This document shows positions 51,908 to 60,756 of a stretch of 64,000 nucleotides of DNA, piece by piece (positions within the stretch are counted from its first letter, which is position 1; the number at the start of each line of letters is the position of its first letter). Under the pieces are notes generated by a model. It was not told the origin of the DNA. It saw only the letters and a program-made list of their open reading frames with translations, and did not search any database. Made by a program: the position numbers and the translations under genes. The DNA is taken from positions 5,384-69,383 of the forward strand of contig DASRFK010000313.1 of NCBI GenBank assembly GCA_035651635.1. The letters are read 5' to 3'. Origin of the DNA: JANXQE01 sp035651635. GTDB lineage: Bacteria > Verrucomicrobiota > Verrucomicrobiia > Limisphaerales > UBA8199.

Positions 51908-53251
51908 TTACACCTCGATGCCGTAGGCCTTGATCTTATTGTAAAGAGTCTGCCGGCCAATGCCCAGGCGCTTGGCGGTTTCCAATTTGTTGCCGCCGGT
52001 TTCCTTGAGCATCTGGACGATGGCGTTTCGTTCCACTCCTTCGAGGAGAGTGAAATTGGTGTCGATGGATTCCTCGCCGGAAGTTCTGACTTTGGTGATC
52101 GACAGATCGGCGGAATCCACTTCGTCGCCTTCACACAGGAGCACGGCTCGCTGGACTTCGTTTTGGAGTTGGCGGACATTTCCCGGCCATTCGAACCCGG
52201 TCAGCCGCTCGATCGCGCCGGGACTGAACCCCTTGATGACGCGGTTGGCTTGAGAGGCAAAGCGCTTCAGGAAAGCGTTGGCCAGGGGCATGATGTCCTC
52301 GCGGCGCTCCCGCAGCGGCGGGAGGTACACGGAAATCGCGCTGATCCGGTAAAACAAATCCTCGCGTAGCTTGCCGTCTTTGATCGCCTCCTCCGGACGG
52401 CGATTCGTCGCGGCCACGATCCGGCAGTTGGTTTTATAGGCCATCTTGCCGCCGACCGGCCGCACTTCCTGGTCTTGCAACACCCGGAGCAGTTTGCTTT
52501 GGGTATCGATCGGCATTTCGGAGATTTCATCCAGGAAGAGCGTTCCGCCTTCAGCCTGGCGGAAGAGGCCTTCGCGATCGCTATGCGCGCCCGTGAAAGC
52601 TCCCTTAACTGAGCCGAAGAGCTCGCTTTCGATGAGTTCGCGGGGAAGAGCGGCGCAATTAATTTTGATGATCCGGCCTTTGCTGCGCGGGCTGAAGGTG
52701 TGCACCAGGTCGGCAATAACTTCCTTGCCGGTGCCGCTCTCGCCGGTGATCAAGACGGCGACATCGCTCGGGGCAATGCGCTCGACCGTGCGAACCAGGT
52801 CGCGCATGGCCGCGCTTTGGAAGACTGGCGATGCCGTGCCGCTCATCGTTTCGAGCGCGCGGCGCAAATTGCTGTTTTCGGCGGTCTGTTCTTTTCGCTC
52901 GAAAGCGCAGCGAACATCGGTCAGCAATTTGGTATTCTCGAACGGTTTGGTGACGAAATTATAGGCTCCGCGTTTACCGGCTTCCACTGCCATGCTGACG
53001 TCGTCGTAGCCGGTCAGGACGATGACTTCTGTGTCGGGCCAGCGCTTCTTTAGCTGCGGCAGCAAGTCCAAACCATCCGCATCGGGCAGTTTCACGTCCA
53101 GAACGACCACATCGGGTTGCTCGGAGGACAACGCTTTCTGCAGGGCGGCGCCGGTGTCGGCCTCCGATACTTGGAATTCATCTTCGAACAGCGCGCTGAG
53201 AATGGCGCGCAGGTCGCGATCATCGTCGACTATCAGGACTTTGCCCTTCAT
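51908..53251 (-). CDS. Sigma54-dependent response regulator (NtrC family)
   Basis: 447 residues: receiver domain (VLIVDDDRDLRAIL, VVVLDVKLPDADGL, FVTKPF), AAA+ domain (GESGTGKEVIADLVHTF, SVKGAFTGAHSDREGLF, GGTLFLDEISEMP, RLTGFEWPGNVRQLQN) and a Fis-type HTH (ETAKRLGIGRQTLYNKIKAY). The GAFTGA loop is intact, so it should activate sigma54 promoters. No cognate kinase lies next to it. Confidence 0.96.
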   Translation of the reverse strand: MKGKVLIVDDDRDLRAILSALFEDEFQVSEADTGAALQKALSSEQPDVVVLDVKLPDADGLDLLPQLKKRWPDTEVIVLTGYDDVSMAVEAGKRGAYNFVTKPFENTKLLTDVRCAFERKEQTAENSNLRRALETMSGTASPVFQSAAMRDLVRTVERIAPSDVAVLITGESGTGKEVIADLVHTFSPRSKGRIIKINCAALPRELIESELFGSVKGAFTGAHSDREGLFRQAEGGTLFLDEISEMPIDTQSKLLRVLQDQEVRPVGGKMAYKTNCRIVAATNRRPEEAIKDGKLREDLFYRISAISVYLPPLRERREDIMPLANAFLKRFASQANRVIKGFSPGAIERLTGFEWPGNVRQLQNEVQRAVLLCEGDEVDSADLSITKVRTSGEESIDTNFTLLEGVERNAIVQMLKETGGNKLETAKRLGIGRQTLYNKIKAYGIEV

Positions 53252-53268
53252 AAATAAGTTTTAGCTGC

Positions 53269-54027
53269 TCAACGCGCACACGCTCGCGCAAACGCCTGAA
53301 AAATCGCCCGGTGCGCCGGATAGCGATCGAACAGGCGCTCGGGGTGAAACTGCACGCTCAGCAGGAACGGCAGCCAATGAGATCCCCCGGGCTTCAATTC
53401 CAACGCCTCAACCATTCCGTCATCGCTGACAGCCGTCACCCGCAGGCCGGAAGCAATCCGGGCGACGCCCTGATGATGCGTGCTGTTCACGCCTAGCTTG
53501 AGCCCGCCGGTTATCTTGGCCACTAACGAACCGGGTGTCAATCGCACATCGTGGACCACCTCGTTTCGTTCCTGGTTGCGGCCGTGAGCCAAGGATTTGC
53601 GGCGCTGCTGGGGAATGTCCGCTACGAGGGTCCCGCCCAGCGCCACATTCAGGATTTGATGGCCTCGACAAATGGCCAGCAACGGTTTGCGTTGGCGGAA
53701 GGCTTCGTCGATGAGCAGTACTTCTCTAAGATCGCGCTCTCCCGAATCGGGCGTGACGTTCACGGTTCTGCTGACCGGCGCTGGCAAACGCCCGTTGTAA
53801 AGCCTTGGGTCAACGTCATCCCCTCCAGTAAGCATGACCCCGTCGCACCTGGCCACGCATTGCGCGATAAACTTGCGATCAATGGAAGGCGCCAGTGCCA
53901 TCGGCAAGGCTCCTGCGTCGCTCAGTGCCTCGGCATAGCGTGCCGAGAGGCTGATGGACCTGTCCTGATGCTCCTTGCCTTCGCTCTCAATGTCGGGCGA
54001 AACCAGGATCATGGGTGCTGGCGGCAT
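53269..54027 (-). CDS. Class I glutamine amidotransferase-like hydrolase (PuuD type)
   Basis: 252 residues. Catalytic Cys in LLAICRGHQILNVALGG, with His and Glu in LLSVQFHPERLFD; the N-terminal part has the GDDVDPRLYNG motif typical of gamma-glutamyl-gamma-aminobutyrate hydrolases. It probably cleaves a gamma-glutamyl compound. Separated from the NtrC gene by 17 bp. Confidence 0.9.
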   Translation of the reverse strand: MPPAPMILVSPDIESEGKEHQDRSISLSARYAEALSDAGALPMALAPSIDRKFIAQCVARCDGVMLTGGDDVDPRLYNGRLPAPVSRTVNVTPDSGERDLREVLLIDEAFRQRKPLLAICRGHQILNVALGGTLVADIPQQRRKSLAHGRNQERNEVVHDVRLTPGSLVAKITGGLKLGVNSTHHQGVARIASGLRVTAVSDDGMVEALELKPGGSHWLPFLLSVQFHPERLFDRYPAHRAIFQAFARACAR

Positions 54028-54107
54028 GTGAAAACTCTAATCGCCGAAGGTGCGTGTGTCACCAAAGATCGGGCCCCCGGCATGGTGATCGGGCTCAGTT
54101 CGGATGC

Positions 54108-54172
54108 GCCGGAAGGCCGAAATCCGAAGGCCGAAGCTCGAGAGAAGACCGAAGCCCGAAATCCGAAATCGC
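54108..54172. repeat. ccgaaatccgaag-type repeat cluster (family C)
   Basis: Tandem units: ggaaggccgaaatccgaagg, ccgaagctcgagagaagacc, gaagcccgaaatccgaaatc. The same family as at 40441 and 42555. Confidence 0.7.
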
Positions 54173-54262
54173 GGGCCGGTCGTCTGAGGCAAGCCCGGGT
54201 ATGACTCAGAATAGGTGCCCCTGGCCGCCTTAAGGCGGCCCTCTAAACTACGGCGGAGGCTC

Positions 54263-54541
54263 TCAATCAACCTGGGCCTCTGGAAACCGCTCGCGGATGG
54301 ACTTTTTAACGCGGCCTTCCTCTTCCGGGCGTAATCGACGCCGGTTGATCCGCCGCTTTACGGCATCTAATAGCTCCAGCCAATCCTCCAAGGGTGGCTC
54401 GGGAACGGCTTGCCACTGGTCATAGCGCTTTTGCCTGGCGTAAAACAACCAGGCGCCGCCCACGTGTTGAGCGTACACCTGGAGATCCTCCCCCTCTTCG
54501 GTCACGCGTTTCCAGCTGATTTCGGCTTTTGGCACGGGCAA
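54263..54541 (-). CDS. Small conserved-looking protein
   Basis: 92 residues. The first ~50 are beta-rich (KAEISWKRVTEEGEDLQVYA, HVGGAWLFYARQKRYDQWQA) and the rest a charged helix (LLDAVKRRINRRRLRPEEEG). No known motif. It is two bases downstream of ispF on the same strand, so probably co-transcribed. Confidence 0.7.
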   Translation of the reverse strand: MPVPKAEISWKRVTEEGEDLQVYAQHVGGAWLFYARQKRYDQWQAVPEPPLEDWLELLDAVKRRINRRRLRPEEEGRVKKSIRERFPEAQVD

Positions 54542-54542
54542 T

Positions 54543-55025
54543 TCAGACCGCAGGCAGGTCTACACCGGCAACCGCCATGGCCGCAATCCCTTCCTCACGC
54601 CCGATAAAGCCGAGGTGTTCATTCGTAGTGGCTTTGATGCCGACCCGCTGCTGATTGATGCCCAAGGCCTCAGCAATATTGAATTTCATCTTCTGCACGA
54701 ACGGATAAACCTTCGGGGCCTGCGCCACCAGGGTGGCGTCCAGGTTGACCAATTTGCCTTCACGCAAGGCGATTAATCGAGCGGCCTCTTGCAAAAAGAC
54801 ACGGCTGGACGCACCGCGCCAGCGCGGATCCGTGTTGGGAAAGAAGTGGCCGATGTCGGGTTCGCCCAGGGCTCCCAAAATCGCGTCGCAAATGGCGTGC
54901 ATCAGCACGTCGGCATCCGAATGGCCTTCCAGCCCTTTGGCATGTTCAATCTCCACGCCGCCCAGAATGAGCTTGCGGCCTTGTACTAGAGCATGAACAT
55001 CGTACCCAATGCCAACGTGGACCAT
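54543..55025 (-). CDS. ispF: 2-C-methyl-D-erythritol 2,4-cyclodiphosphate synthase
   Basis: 160 residues, standard length. Metal-binding GIGYDVHALVQG (Asp, His) and GLEGHSDADVLMHAICDAIL plus the cytidine-site region (KATTNEHLGFIGREEGIAAM). It makes MEcPP in the MEP isoprenoid pathway. Its presence shows that the organism uses that pathway. Confidence 0.97.
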   Translation of the reverse strand: MVHVGIGYDVHALVQGRKLILGGVEIEHAKGLEGHSDADVLMHAICDAILGALGEPDIGHFFPNTDPRWRGASSRVFLQEAARLIALREGKLVNLDATLVAQAPKVYPFVQKMKFNIAEALGINQQRVGIKATTNEHLGFIGREEGIAAMAVAGVDLPAV

Positions 55026-55212
55026 GCGGATCTCCTATTTGCGGCAGCGCAGCGCCTGGGACCCTGAGCCACAATCGCCGCCAGCATTCCGTGTCTGCGG
55101 TTCGAGAATCCGGCAGTGAGTGCGAGTTCTTCGTCTCAGGTTCATGGCCAAACTATAGAGAGGGCGGCGGGTTACACCAAGTCGATTATCCGTCGGGTGA
55201 TTGGAAGTGTCC

Positions 55213-56415
55213 TTAAGCGGCAGAACTGGCGCCAGCGGGTGGTGGCGCGGCGAGCGGCAGTGTGAAGTAGAAGCTCGCGCCGCGCCCAAGTTCACTTTTG
55301 GCCCAGACACGGCCGCCATGACCCAGGATGATATGCTTCACGATGGAAAGTCCGAGGCCGGTCCCCCCTTGTTCGCGCGAACGAGCTTTATCTACCCGAT
55401 AAAAACGTTCAAAAATGCGCTCCAGCGACTCGGGCGGGATTCCCGGGCCGTCGTCCTCGACTGAGACCTCGACCTGATCGGGCCCCAGCGGACGAGTGTG
55501 CAGGGTAACCGTGCCGTTGAGGCGCCCGTATTTGATGGCATTGTCGACCAGGTTGCAAAGCACCTGCTCGAGCCGGGCGGAGTCTGCCCGGACGCTCAGC
55601 TCGGGAATCGCGTCAATCAGCTTCATTTGTTTCGTGGCGGCGGGTGACTTGAAATCGCCCAGGACTTTCTCACTCAAGGCGCGCAAGGAAACCGACTGAA
55701 GATTGAGTTGAACCCGACCGGATTCCAGCTCGGAAATCGTCAGGAGATCCTCGATCAGAAGTCGCAATCTTTCCGCGTTACGATCGATTGTTTGCAGGAA
55801 TTTGGCAGTGACTTCGGGGTTATCCTTGGCGCCTTCGAGTAACGTTTCTACGTAGCCCTTAATCAAAGAGAGCGGGGTGCGCAGTTCGTGGCTGACGTTG
55901 GCGACGAATTCCTGGCGCGTGCGCTCCAACTGCTTGAGCCGGGTCAAATCGTGAAATACCAGAATTGTGCCGTAGCGTCGTCCTTGGATGTCGAACAGGG
56001 CCGCGCCGTTCACCTGCAGCCACAGTTCGCTCGGACGCGAAAGCTTCAACTCCCGGCCGAGCACCTGTTTTTCTGTGCCGAGCACTTCAACCACTTCAGT
56101 CAGTTCATGCAGCCGGAGCGCCTCCATGATTGTGCGCGAGCGGATATCGGTCGTTATGCCAAAAAGCCGAATGCACGCCCGGTTGGCCAATTGCACCCGG
56201 CCGGAGTCGTCCAGCAGCAGCAAGCCCTCGGCCATGCTGTCGAAGAGGGCCTCTTGTTGTTGCTGCTGTTGTTGGCTGGTCCGCGCCTGCATCTCCTCCA
56301 GCTTGCGCAATCGCCCGTCAGCCTCGGCCTGGATCTGGCGCACCCGGTTCCTCCACCAAATCTGCAATGCGCCCGCGCCGAGCAACACTGCCACTGTGAG
56401 CACGGGCCAGATCAT
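55213..56415 (-). CDS. phoR: PhoR-like PAS sensor histidine kinase
   Basis: About 400 residues: one membrane segment (MIWPVLTVAVLLGAGALQIW), a coiled coil with a Q-run (about residues 44-50), a PAS domain (FDSMAEGLLLLDDSGRVQLA), HisKA with phosphoacceptor FVANVSHELRTPLSLIKGY and HATPase_c (VDNAIKYGR, VEDDGPGIPPES, GTGLGLSIVKHI). The ATG at 56415 begins the membrane helix; earlier starts lie inside phoB. Partner of the regulator 31 bp upstream. Confidence 0.92.
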   Translation of the reverse strand: MIWPVLTVAVLLGAGALQIWWRNRVRQIQAEADGRLRKLEEMQARTSQQQQQQQEALFDSMAEGLLLLDDSGRVQLANRACIRLFGITTDIRSRTIMEALRLHELTEVVEVLGTEKQVLGRELKLSRPSELWLQVNGAALFDIQGRRYGTILVFHDLTRLKQLERTRQEFVANVSHELRTPLSLIKGYVETLLEGAKDNPEVTAKFLQTIDRNAERLRLLIEDLLTISELESGRVQLNLQSVSLRALSEKVLGDFKSPAATKQMKLIDAIPELSVRADSARLEQVLCNLVDNAIKYGRLNGTVTLHTRPLGPDQVEVSVEDDGPGIPPESLERIFERFYRVDKARSREQGGTGLGLSIVKHIILGHGGRVWAKSELGRGASFYFTLPLAAPPPAGASSAA

Positions 56416-56446
56416 GGACTCTTGAGCGCCGAAGCGCCGGCGGTTT

Positions 56447-57151
56447 TCACCGCGTCTCGGCTTCGACAAATCGATAACCAACCCCACGCACGGTGTCGAG
56501 GTATTTGGCCGCCGGGCCAAGTTTCTCGCGCAGTCGGCGCATGTGAGTGTCAACCGTGCGCGTATCGATCAGGCTGTTGTATTCCCATACGTCCCGCAGT
56601 AATTGTTCGCGTGACTGCACCCGGCCGCGTCGCTGCGCCAGAACCGTCAGCAATTTGAACTCGGTCGCCGTCAGGTCCACCTGTTTTCCCTTCCAGCTTA
56701 CCAGGTGCCGCGGCGAATCAATCACCAGGTCCCCGAATTTGTAAGTATCCGCTTCTTCCGTGGTTGCCCGCCCGCGCTGGAGAATCTTCTTAATCCGCAA
56801 GACCAGCTCGCGCGGGCTGAACGGCTTGGTCATGTAGTCATCAGCCCCAAGCTCCAACCCGAGGATCCGATCGATTTCGGCAGCTTTGGCCGTGACCATG
56901 ACGATCGGGACCGCCGACGTCGCGGGGTCGCGCCGCAGCATTTTGCAAACTTCCAGCCCGTCCACTTCCGGTAACATCAGGTCCAGGACGATCAGGCTGG
57001 GCAGAGCGGAGTGCGCCTTTTTCAGCGCTTCTGCGCCGTCGGCGGCGGTAACCACCTCGAAACCGCTTTGTTTGAGATTGAATTCAACCAGCTCCACCGC
57101 TTCTGGCTCATCGTCCACCACGAGGATTTTTGGTCGCACGCTCACTTGCAT
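56447..57151 (-). CDS. phoB: PhoB-like winged-helix response regulator
   Basis: 234 residues. Receiver (ILVVDDEPEAVELVEFNLKQ, LIVLDLMLPEVDG, DDYMTKPFSPRELV) followed by an OmpR-type winged helix (HLVSWKGKQVDLTATEFKLL, RTVDTHMRRLREKLGPAAKY). Paired with the histidine kinase gene downstream. Phosphate control is inferred from the closest well-known pair. Confidence 0.93.
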   Translation of the reverse strand: MQVSVRPKILVVDDEPEAVELVEFNLKQSGFEVVTAADGAEALKKAHSALPSLIVLDLMLPEVDGLEVCKMLRRDPATSAVPIVMVTAKAAEIDRILGLELGADDYMTKPFSPRELVLRIKKILQRGRATTEEADTYKFGDLVIDSPRHLVSWKGKQVDLTATEFKLLTVLAQRRGRVQSREQLLRDVWEYNSLIDTRTVDTHMRRLREKLGPAAKYLDTVRGVGYRFVEAETR

Positions 57152-57251
57152 AGCATTTAGGTGGCAAGTGGGACAAGGCGCAGTTTGTTACAGCGGAGTG
57201 ACGCTTGGGTTACTATCTGGTAACCGCGCTCGTGCCCGGACTTTGGAAGCC

Positions 57252-57665
57252 TCATTGCCCGGCTTGCAAAGGAACTTGGGATACACCGCCGGCGTCGGTT
57301 TGCCGCAGCACGATCTCCATTCTTTCAATTAAGTCTTTCACCTTGAATGGCTTGGTGATGTAGTCGTTCGCTCCGGCATCCAAACCCGCGGCTCGGGCAA
57401 GCTGGCTCGACATCGCAGTCAAAATGATAATCGGCATCGAGTGGGTTGCCGTATCTCGTCGGAGAATCTCACACACCCCCAGCCCGTCCAATTCGGGCAG
57501 CATCAGGTCCAGCAAGATCAGATCGGGCGACTGAGAACGGGCTTGCTCCAACCCCTGCGCCCCATTCGTGGCGGCGAGCACGGCGAAACCCGCGTTGGTC
57601 AGATTGAACTTTAGGAGTTCGACCAATTCAAGGTCGTCTTCGACCACCAGGATTCTCTTGCGCAC
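57252..57665 (-). CDS. Receiver-only response regulator next to phoB
   Basis: About 137 residues from a GTG at 57665. One receiver domain (ILVVEDDLELVELLKFNLTN, LILLDLMLPELDGLGVCEIL, NDYITKPFKVKDLIERME) resembling the PhoB receiver at every element, but there is no DNA-binding domain; the C-terminus is a short tail. Upstream residues in an earlier frame from 57746 are not family-like. Probably a duplicated receiver that became a phosphate sink or partner. Confidence 0.85.
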   Translation of the reverse strand: MRKRILVVEDDLELVELLKFNLTNAGFAVLAATNGAQGLEQARSQSPDLILLDLMLPELDGLGVCEILRRDTATHSMPIIILTAMSSQLARAAGLDAGANDYITKPFKVKDLIERMEIVLRQTDAGGVSQVPLQAGQ

Positions 57666-57856
57666 GCTGCCAAAAGTACCAAAGGCCGGCACGCGGAACA
57701 ACCGCCAGGGGGTTACGTTCTGGTTACAAAACCTGTAAGGAACCAACAGGTATGCTTATGAGTTTCCCGCTCGGGTTTTGTATAGCCTTCGAGCTTTCTT
57801 ATTCGTGGAAACAGGACGCGCCGCGAGGCAATTCCCTCGCGGTCGGTCCCGGAAAT

Positions 57857-58243
57857 CTACTTGGAGGCCATGCAGCAGGTCCCCTGCATGCCGCAGCTAT
57901 GGTTCACCTTATCCGTCCGCGTCTTTCCTGCGCCGGCGGAAGTGATCGTTGTTGCGCAGGCGGGGCAGCCATGGACCGCAATGGTCTTCAGCGGTTCGGC
58001 GCGCATACCTTTGCCCGAGTTGTCCGCCACTTTTGCAAACCGGTCGGTGCAACGCGCGCACGTCTTTGAGGTCGTGGTTTGTGACTGCACTGGCGCGGCC
58101 GCGGAGGCCATCAGTTTGGAGGAGCCTTTCCCCTGGGCCAAAATAGGGTTGGGGACCAGCAAACCAAGGGTGGCCAGCGCAATGGAGGCCAACGAAACGG
58201 AACGGGAGAGTGTATTCGATATTTTCATTTTAGTATATTTCAT
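57857..58243 (-). CDS. Secreted small Cys-rich protein
   Basis: 128 residues from the ATG at 58243, with a signal peptide (SVSLASIALATLGLLVPNPI). The mature part has seven cysteines in three clusters: TCARC, HGCPAC and SCGMQGTCC. Such spacing suggests metal binding or disulfides. No known family. ATGs at 58228 and further upstream are possible starts. Located before the tRNA-Leu gene. Confidence 0.72.
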   Translation of the reverse strand: MKYTKMKISNTLSRSVSLASIALATLGLLVPNPILAQGKGSSKLMASAAAPVQSQTTTSKTCARCTDRFAKVADNSGKGMRAEPLKTIAVHGCPACATTITSAGAGKTRTDKVNHSCGMQGTCCMASK

Positions 58244-58380
58244 GTTGTGTCTCATTTGAGCGGACCTCTCTAATACGCCATGATTGAGACAACCCCTCAC
58301 CGTTTCCGCAATTTTGGTTTCGCCCGAGTCGATTTGATGCTAGAGAAGATGGCGCGCCGGTTTCCTCGAAACCGGATCGT

Positions 58381-58464
58381 GGGCGAGTGGCGAAATGGCA
58401 GACGCGCGTGGCTTAGGACCACGTGGGGTAACCCTTGCAGGTTCAAGTCCTGTCTCGCCCACCA
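58381..58464 (+). tRNA. tRNA-Leu (anticodon UAG)
   Basis: An 84-nt type II tRNA with long variable arm and encoded CCA. Acceptor GGGCGAG pairs with CTCGCCC; the anticodon arm is CGTGG-CTTAGGA-CCACG with anticodon TAG; the T arm includes GGTTCAAGTCC. It should read CUA and related leucine codons. Confidence 0.95.
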
Positions 58465-59337
58465 TCCCCCTGATATTTCGGCTGGACATCAGCCATCGAC
58501 CGGGCAAGCGCGTGGCTGAGCGCCGTTGCCGATTCGGCTGCCATTTATTGACCGATCGGCGTAAAGAGACGGCCAAGTCTGGCATGCCGCTATTTAAAGC
58601 CATCTGGGCGCGTTGAAGCGACTCGTAATGGATCATCAAAACGCTGTGGTCGCACTCGAAAAACGCGCTGCCGCGCTGCAGGAAGCTTTGTTGAAGATCG
58701 AGTCGACCGACACAGGAATGCCCTCTCCACGGCCTGGCGGTAAGCAGATGGGCCAAGCCTAATCGGTCCGCGGTAGCGAGCGATGGCGAATTTCCACAGA
58801 CCTCCGGAGGGGCGGGTGGCCATAGTGGCTGAATCGGCACCGATTTAGAGGGCGAACGGCCGCTAAGCTAAGGACTTGGGTCCTATCCAACGCAGCCGGC
58901 TCATTTGTCGTAATCAAGATGCCCTTTCGTTGCCTCCTCTCCTTAAAACCGGTCATGAAACTTGCCTTGATAGCGCCGGGTGAATGCACTCTTCTTGCCC
59001 TCATTGGCCGCACCCGGTCGTATGACACTGAGGATTGCCACCAACCCATCAATCTCGTGGACGTTGCACATGCGGCACAGGCTCGTCATCGCCGCGCTTT
59101 CAATGTGGTGAACAGAACGTGCGTTGCCACTGGCGATCATCCGCCCAGACTTCCGGATCGCACCAGGGGTCTGCTGCCTGGGATCGCCCAGTAACAACTT
59201 ACCGTCCGCTTTCTGCCGGGCCACACAACGCTCCAAATCCACCTCCCCTCGCGCATCCGCTTCCTTTCGTTACGTTCACCAAGTCAGGCGGCACCCTGAG
59301 CGAACGGCTTCTGCGTCCTGGCCGAATGGAATGCTTT
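58465..59337. other. Intergenic region, 870 bp, no gene supported
   Basis: Only short frames without family resemblance occur. One, 58629-58763 plus, encodes a helical 44-residue peptide (MDHQNAVVALEKRAAALQEA) and could be a relic. There is no clear promoter, repeat or terminator. The composition is lower in coding bias than the flanks. Confidence 0.5.
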
Positions 59338-60756
59338 TCACTGACTCAACCTGAAAAACCGCTGAGTGCCGGAGATGGCATTGGTGACCGTGATTTGCCC
59401 GTTGACAGTAACGGGCACGGGAGTGTCGGACGTCCAAACAGCCGATGGACCAAAATTGGTCGTGCATTGCAAAGTGAAGCCAGGGAAATTAGTTGGCCAC
59501 TTCAGGATCAGATTCTCTCCCATCGCGATTTCCGCCAGAACAGGCGCCCCCAATGGCAACGAAAGGCCGAACACAGTTCCATAGTTATTCACGCCGCCAA
59601 TAGTTGCGGTGCCATACAGCGTGCCGTCGGAGAGTACTAGGCTGTTCGGACCAAATCCATCGCTTCTAGTAAAAGAATGAAGTGGTGAAAGGACCAACCC
59701 ATCGAGATCGATCGCGAAGGCCGTGCCCCCGCCGAAACGACCGCCTTTAGGGGCCGCACCGAATAACGTATTGCCTGACAAAAGCAATTTAGCCATCGGC
59801 AGAGCACCGTCCTCGTTGGCCAGACTGGTTCCGGAGGTCGCCGTAAACGTATGTATCGTCCTAAAAGCCGAGCCATCGGTATTTACGGCGAAGATCGTGC
59901 CATTGCTCGAGGCACCGCCCCATTCGGCGGCCCCATACAGGACATTGCTCCACAAAGTCAATGGTCCTGGAAACCCACCATCTTTATTTGAGTAAGAAAC
60001 TGGACTCCCAACGCCCTGGTCGAACTCGTGCAGGATTAGAAAGCCTGAGCCGTCTGTTTTAATGGAAAATACCGTTCCTTTGTTGCCAAGGCCATAAAGC
60101 GTTGTTGTTCCATAGAGAGTATCGCCCGACAAAACCAATCCGCCCGAAGGAACAGCTGCGGTGAAACCCCCGAAACTATGCAGGTTAGTAAACAGCAGTC
60201 CATCGGTTGTAACGGCGAACAGTGTTCCCACGCCGTTCGCACCGCCGTACGGGGTCGTGCCGTATAAAGTCGCTCCTGCCAAAACCAGCTCACCGGAAGG
60301 ATTGGCTCCGTCGGCATTGGGGCCGAGTTGCTGAGGGACCGAAGTAAATTGGTGCAAGACTTTAAAGCCGGAGCCATTAGTGTTGATTGCGAACACAATG
60401 CCGTTGCTCCAACTGCCCCCCTGCGATGTCGTCCCAAACAGGGTGTCACCGGACAAAACCAATCCCCCGTATGGAGTAGCTCCTTCAGTACCGCTAAAGG
60501 AATAAAGCGTTCTAAATTCTGAGCCATCAGTGTTGACGGCAAACACCGTTCCGTTACCGGAGGGACCACCGTTGGCGGTCGTTCCGTACAAGGTGTTGCC
60601 TGATAAAAGCGCTCCCGCATAAGGCCGCGATCCATTGATTCCATTAAAATAATGCAAATTCGTTACGCTTTGCGCCTTGATTTGGTTGGTCACCACAAAG
60701 CTAAGACCCAGGAGCAGAAAACGTACGAGAGATCGGTTTTTACAATTCATTTTCAC
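59338..60756 (-). CDS. Secreted GloVer-repeat protein
   Basis: 472 residues with a signal peptide (FLLLGLSFVVTNQIKAQ). About nine to ten repeats of the GloVer (Gloeobacter/Verrucomicrobia) type follow, each with GGLVLSGDTLYGTT ... GTVFSIKTDGSGF. The C-terminal ~85 residues (LQCTTNFGPSAVWTSDTPVP) are a different beta unit. It overlaps the kinase gene by 17 bp and is probably its partner. Function unknown; likely a surface propeller. Confidence 0.93.
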   Translation of the reverse strand: MKMNCKNRSLVRFLLLGLSFVVTNQIKAQSVTNLHYFNGINGSRPYAGALLSGNTLYGTTANGGPSGNGTVFAVNTDGSEFRTLYSFSGTEGATPYGGLVLSGDTLFGTTSQGGSWSNGIVFAINTNGSGFKVLHQFTSVPQQLGPNADGANPSGELVLAGATLYGTTPYGGANGVGTLFAVTTDGLLFTNLHSFGGFTAAVPSGGLVLSGDTLYGTTTLYGLGNKGTVFSIKTDGSGFLILHEFDQGVGSPVSYSNKDGGFPGPLTLWSNVLYGAAEWGGASSNGTIFAVNTDGSAFRTIHTFTATSGTSLANEDGALPMAKLLLSGNTLFGAAPKGGRFGGGTAFAIDLDGLVLSPLHSFTRSDGFGPNSLVLSDGTLYGTATIGGVNNYGTVFGLSLPLGAPVLAEIAMGENLILKWPTNFPGFTLQCTTNFGPSAVWTSDTPVPVTVNGQITVTNAISGTQRFFRLSQ

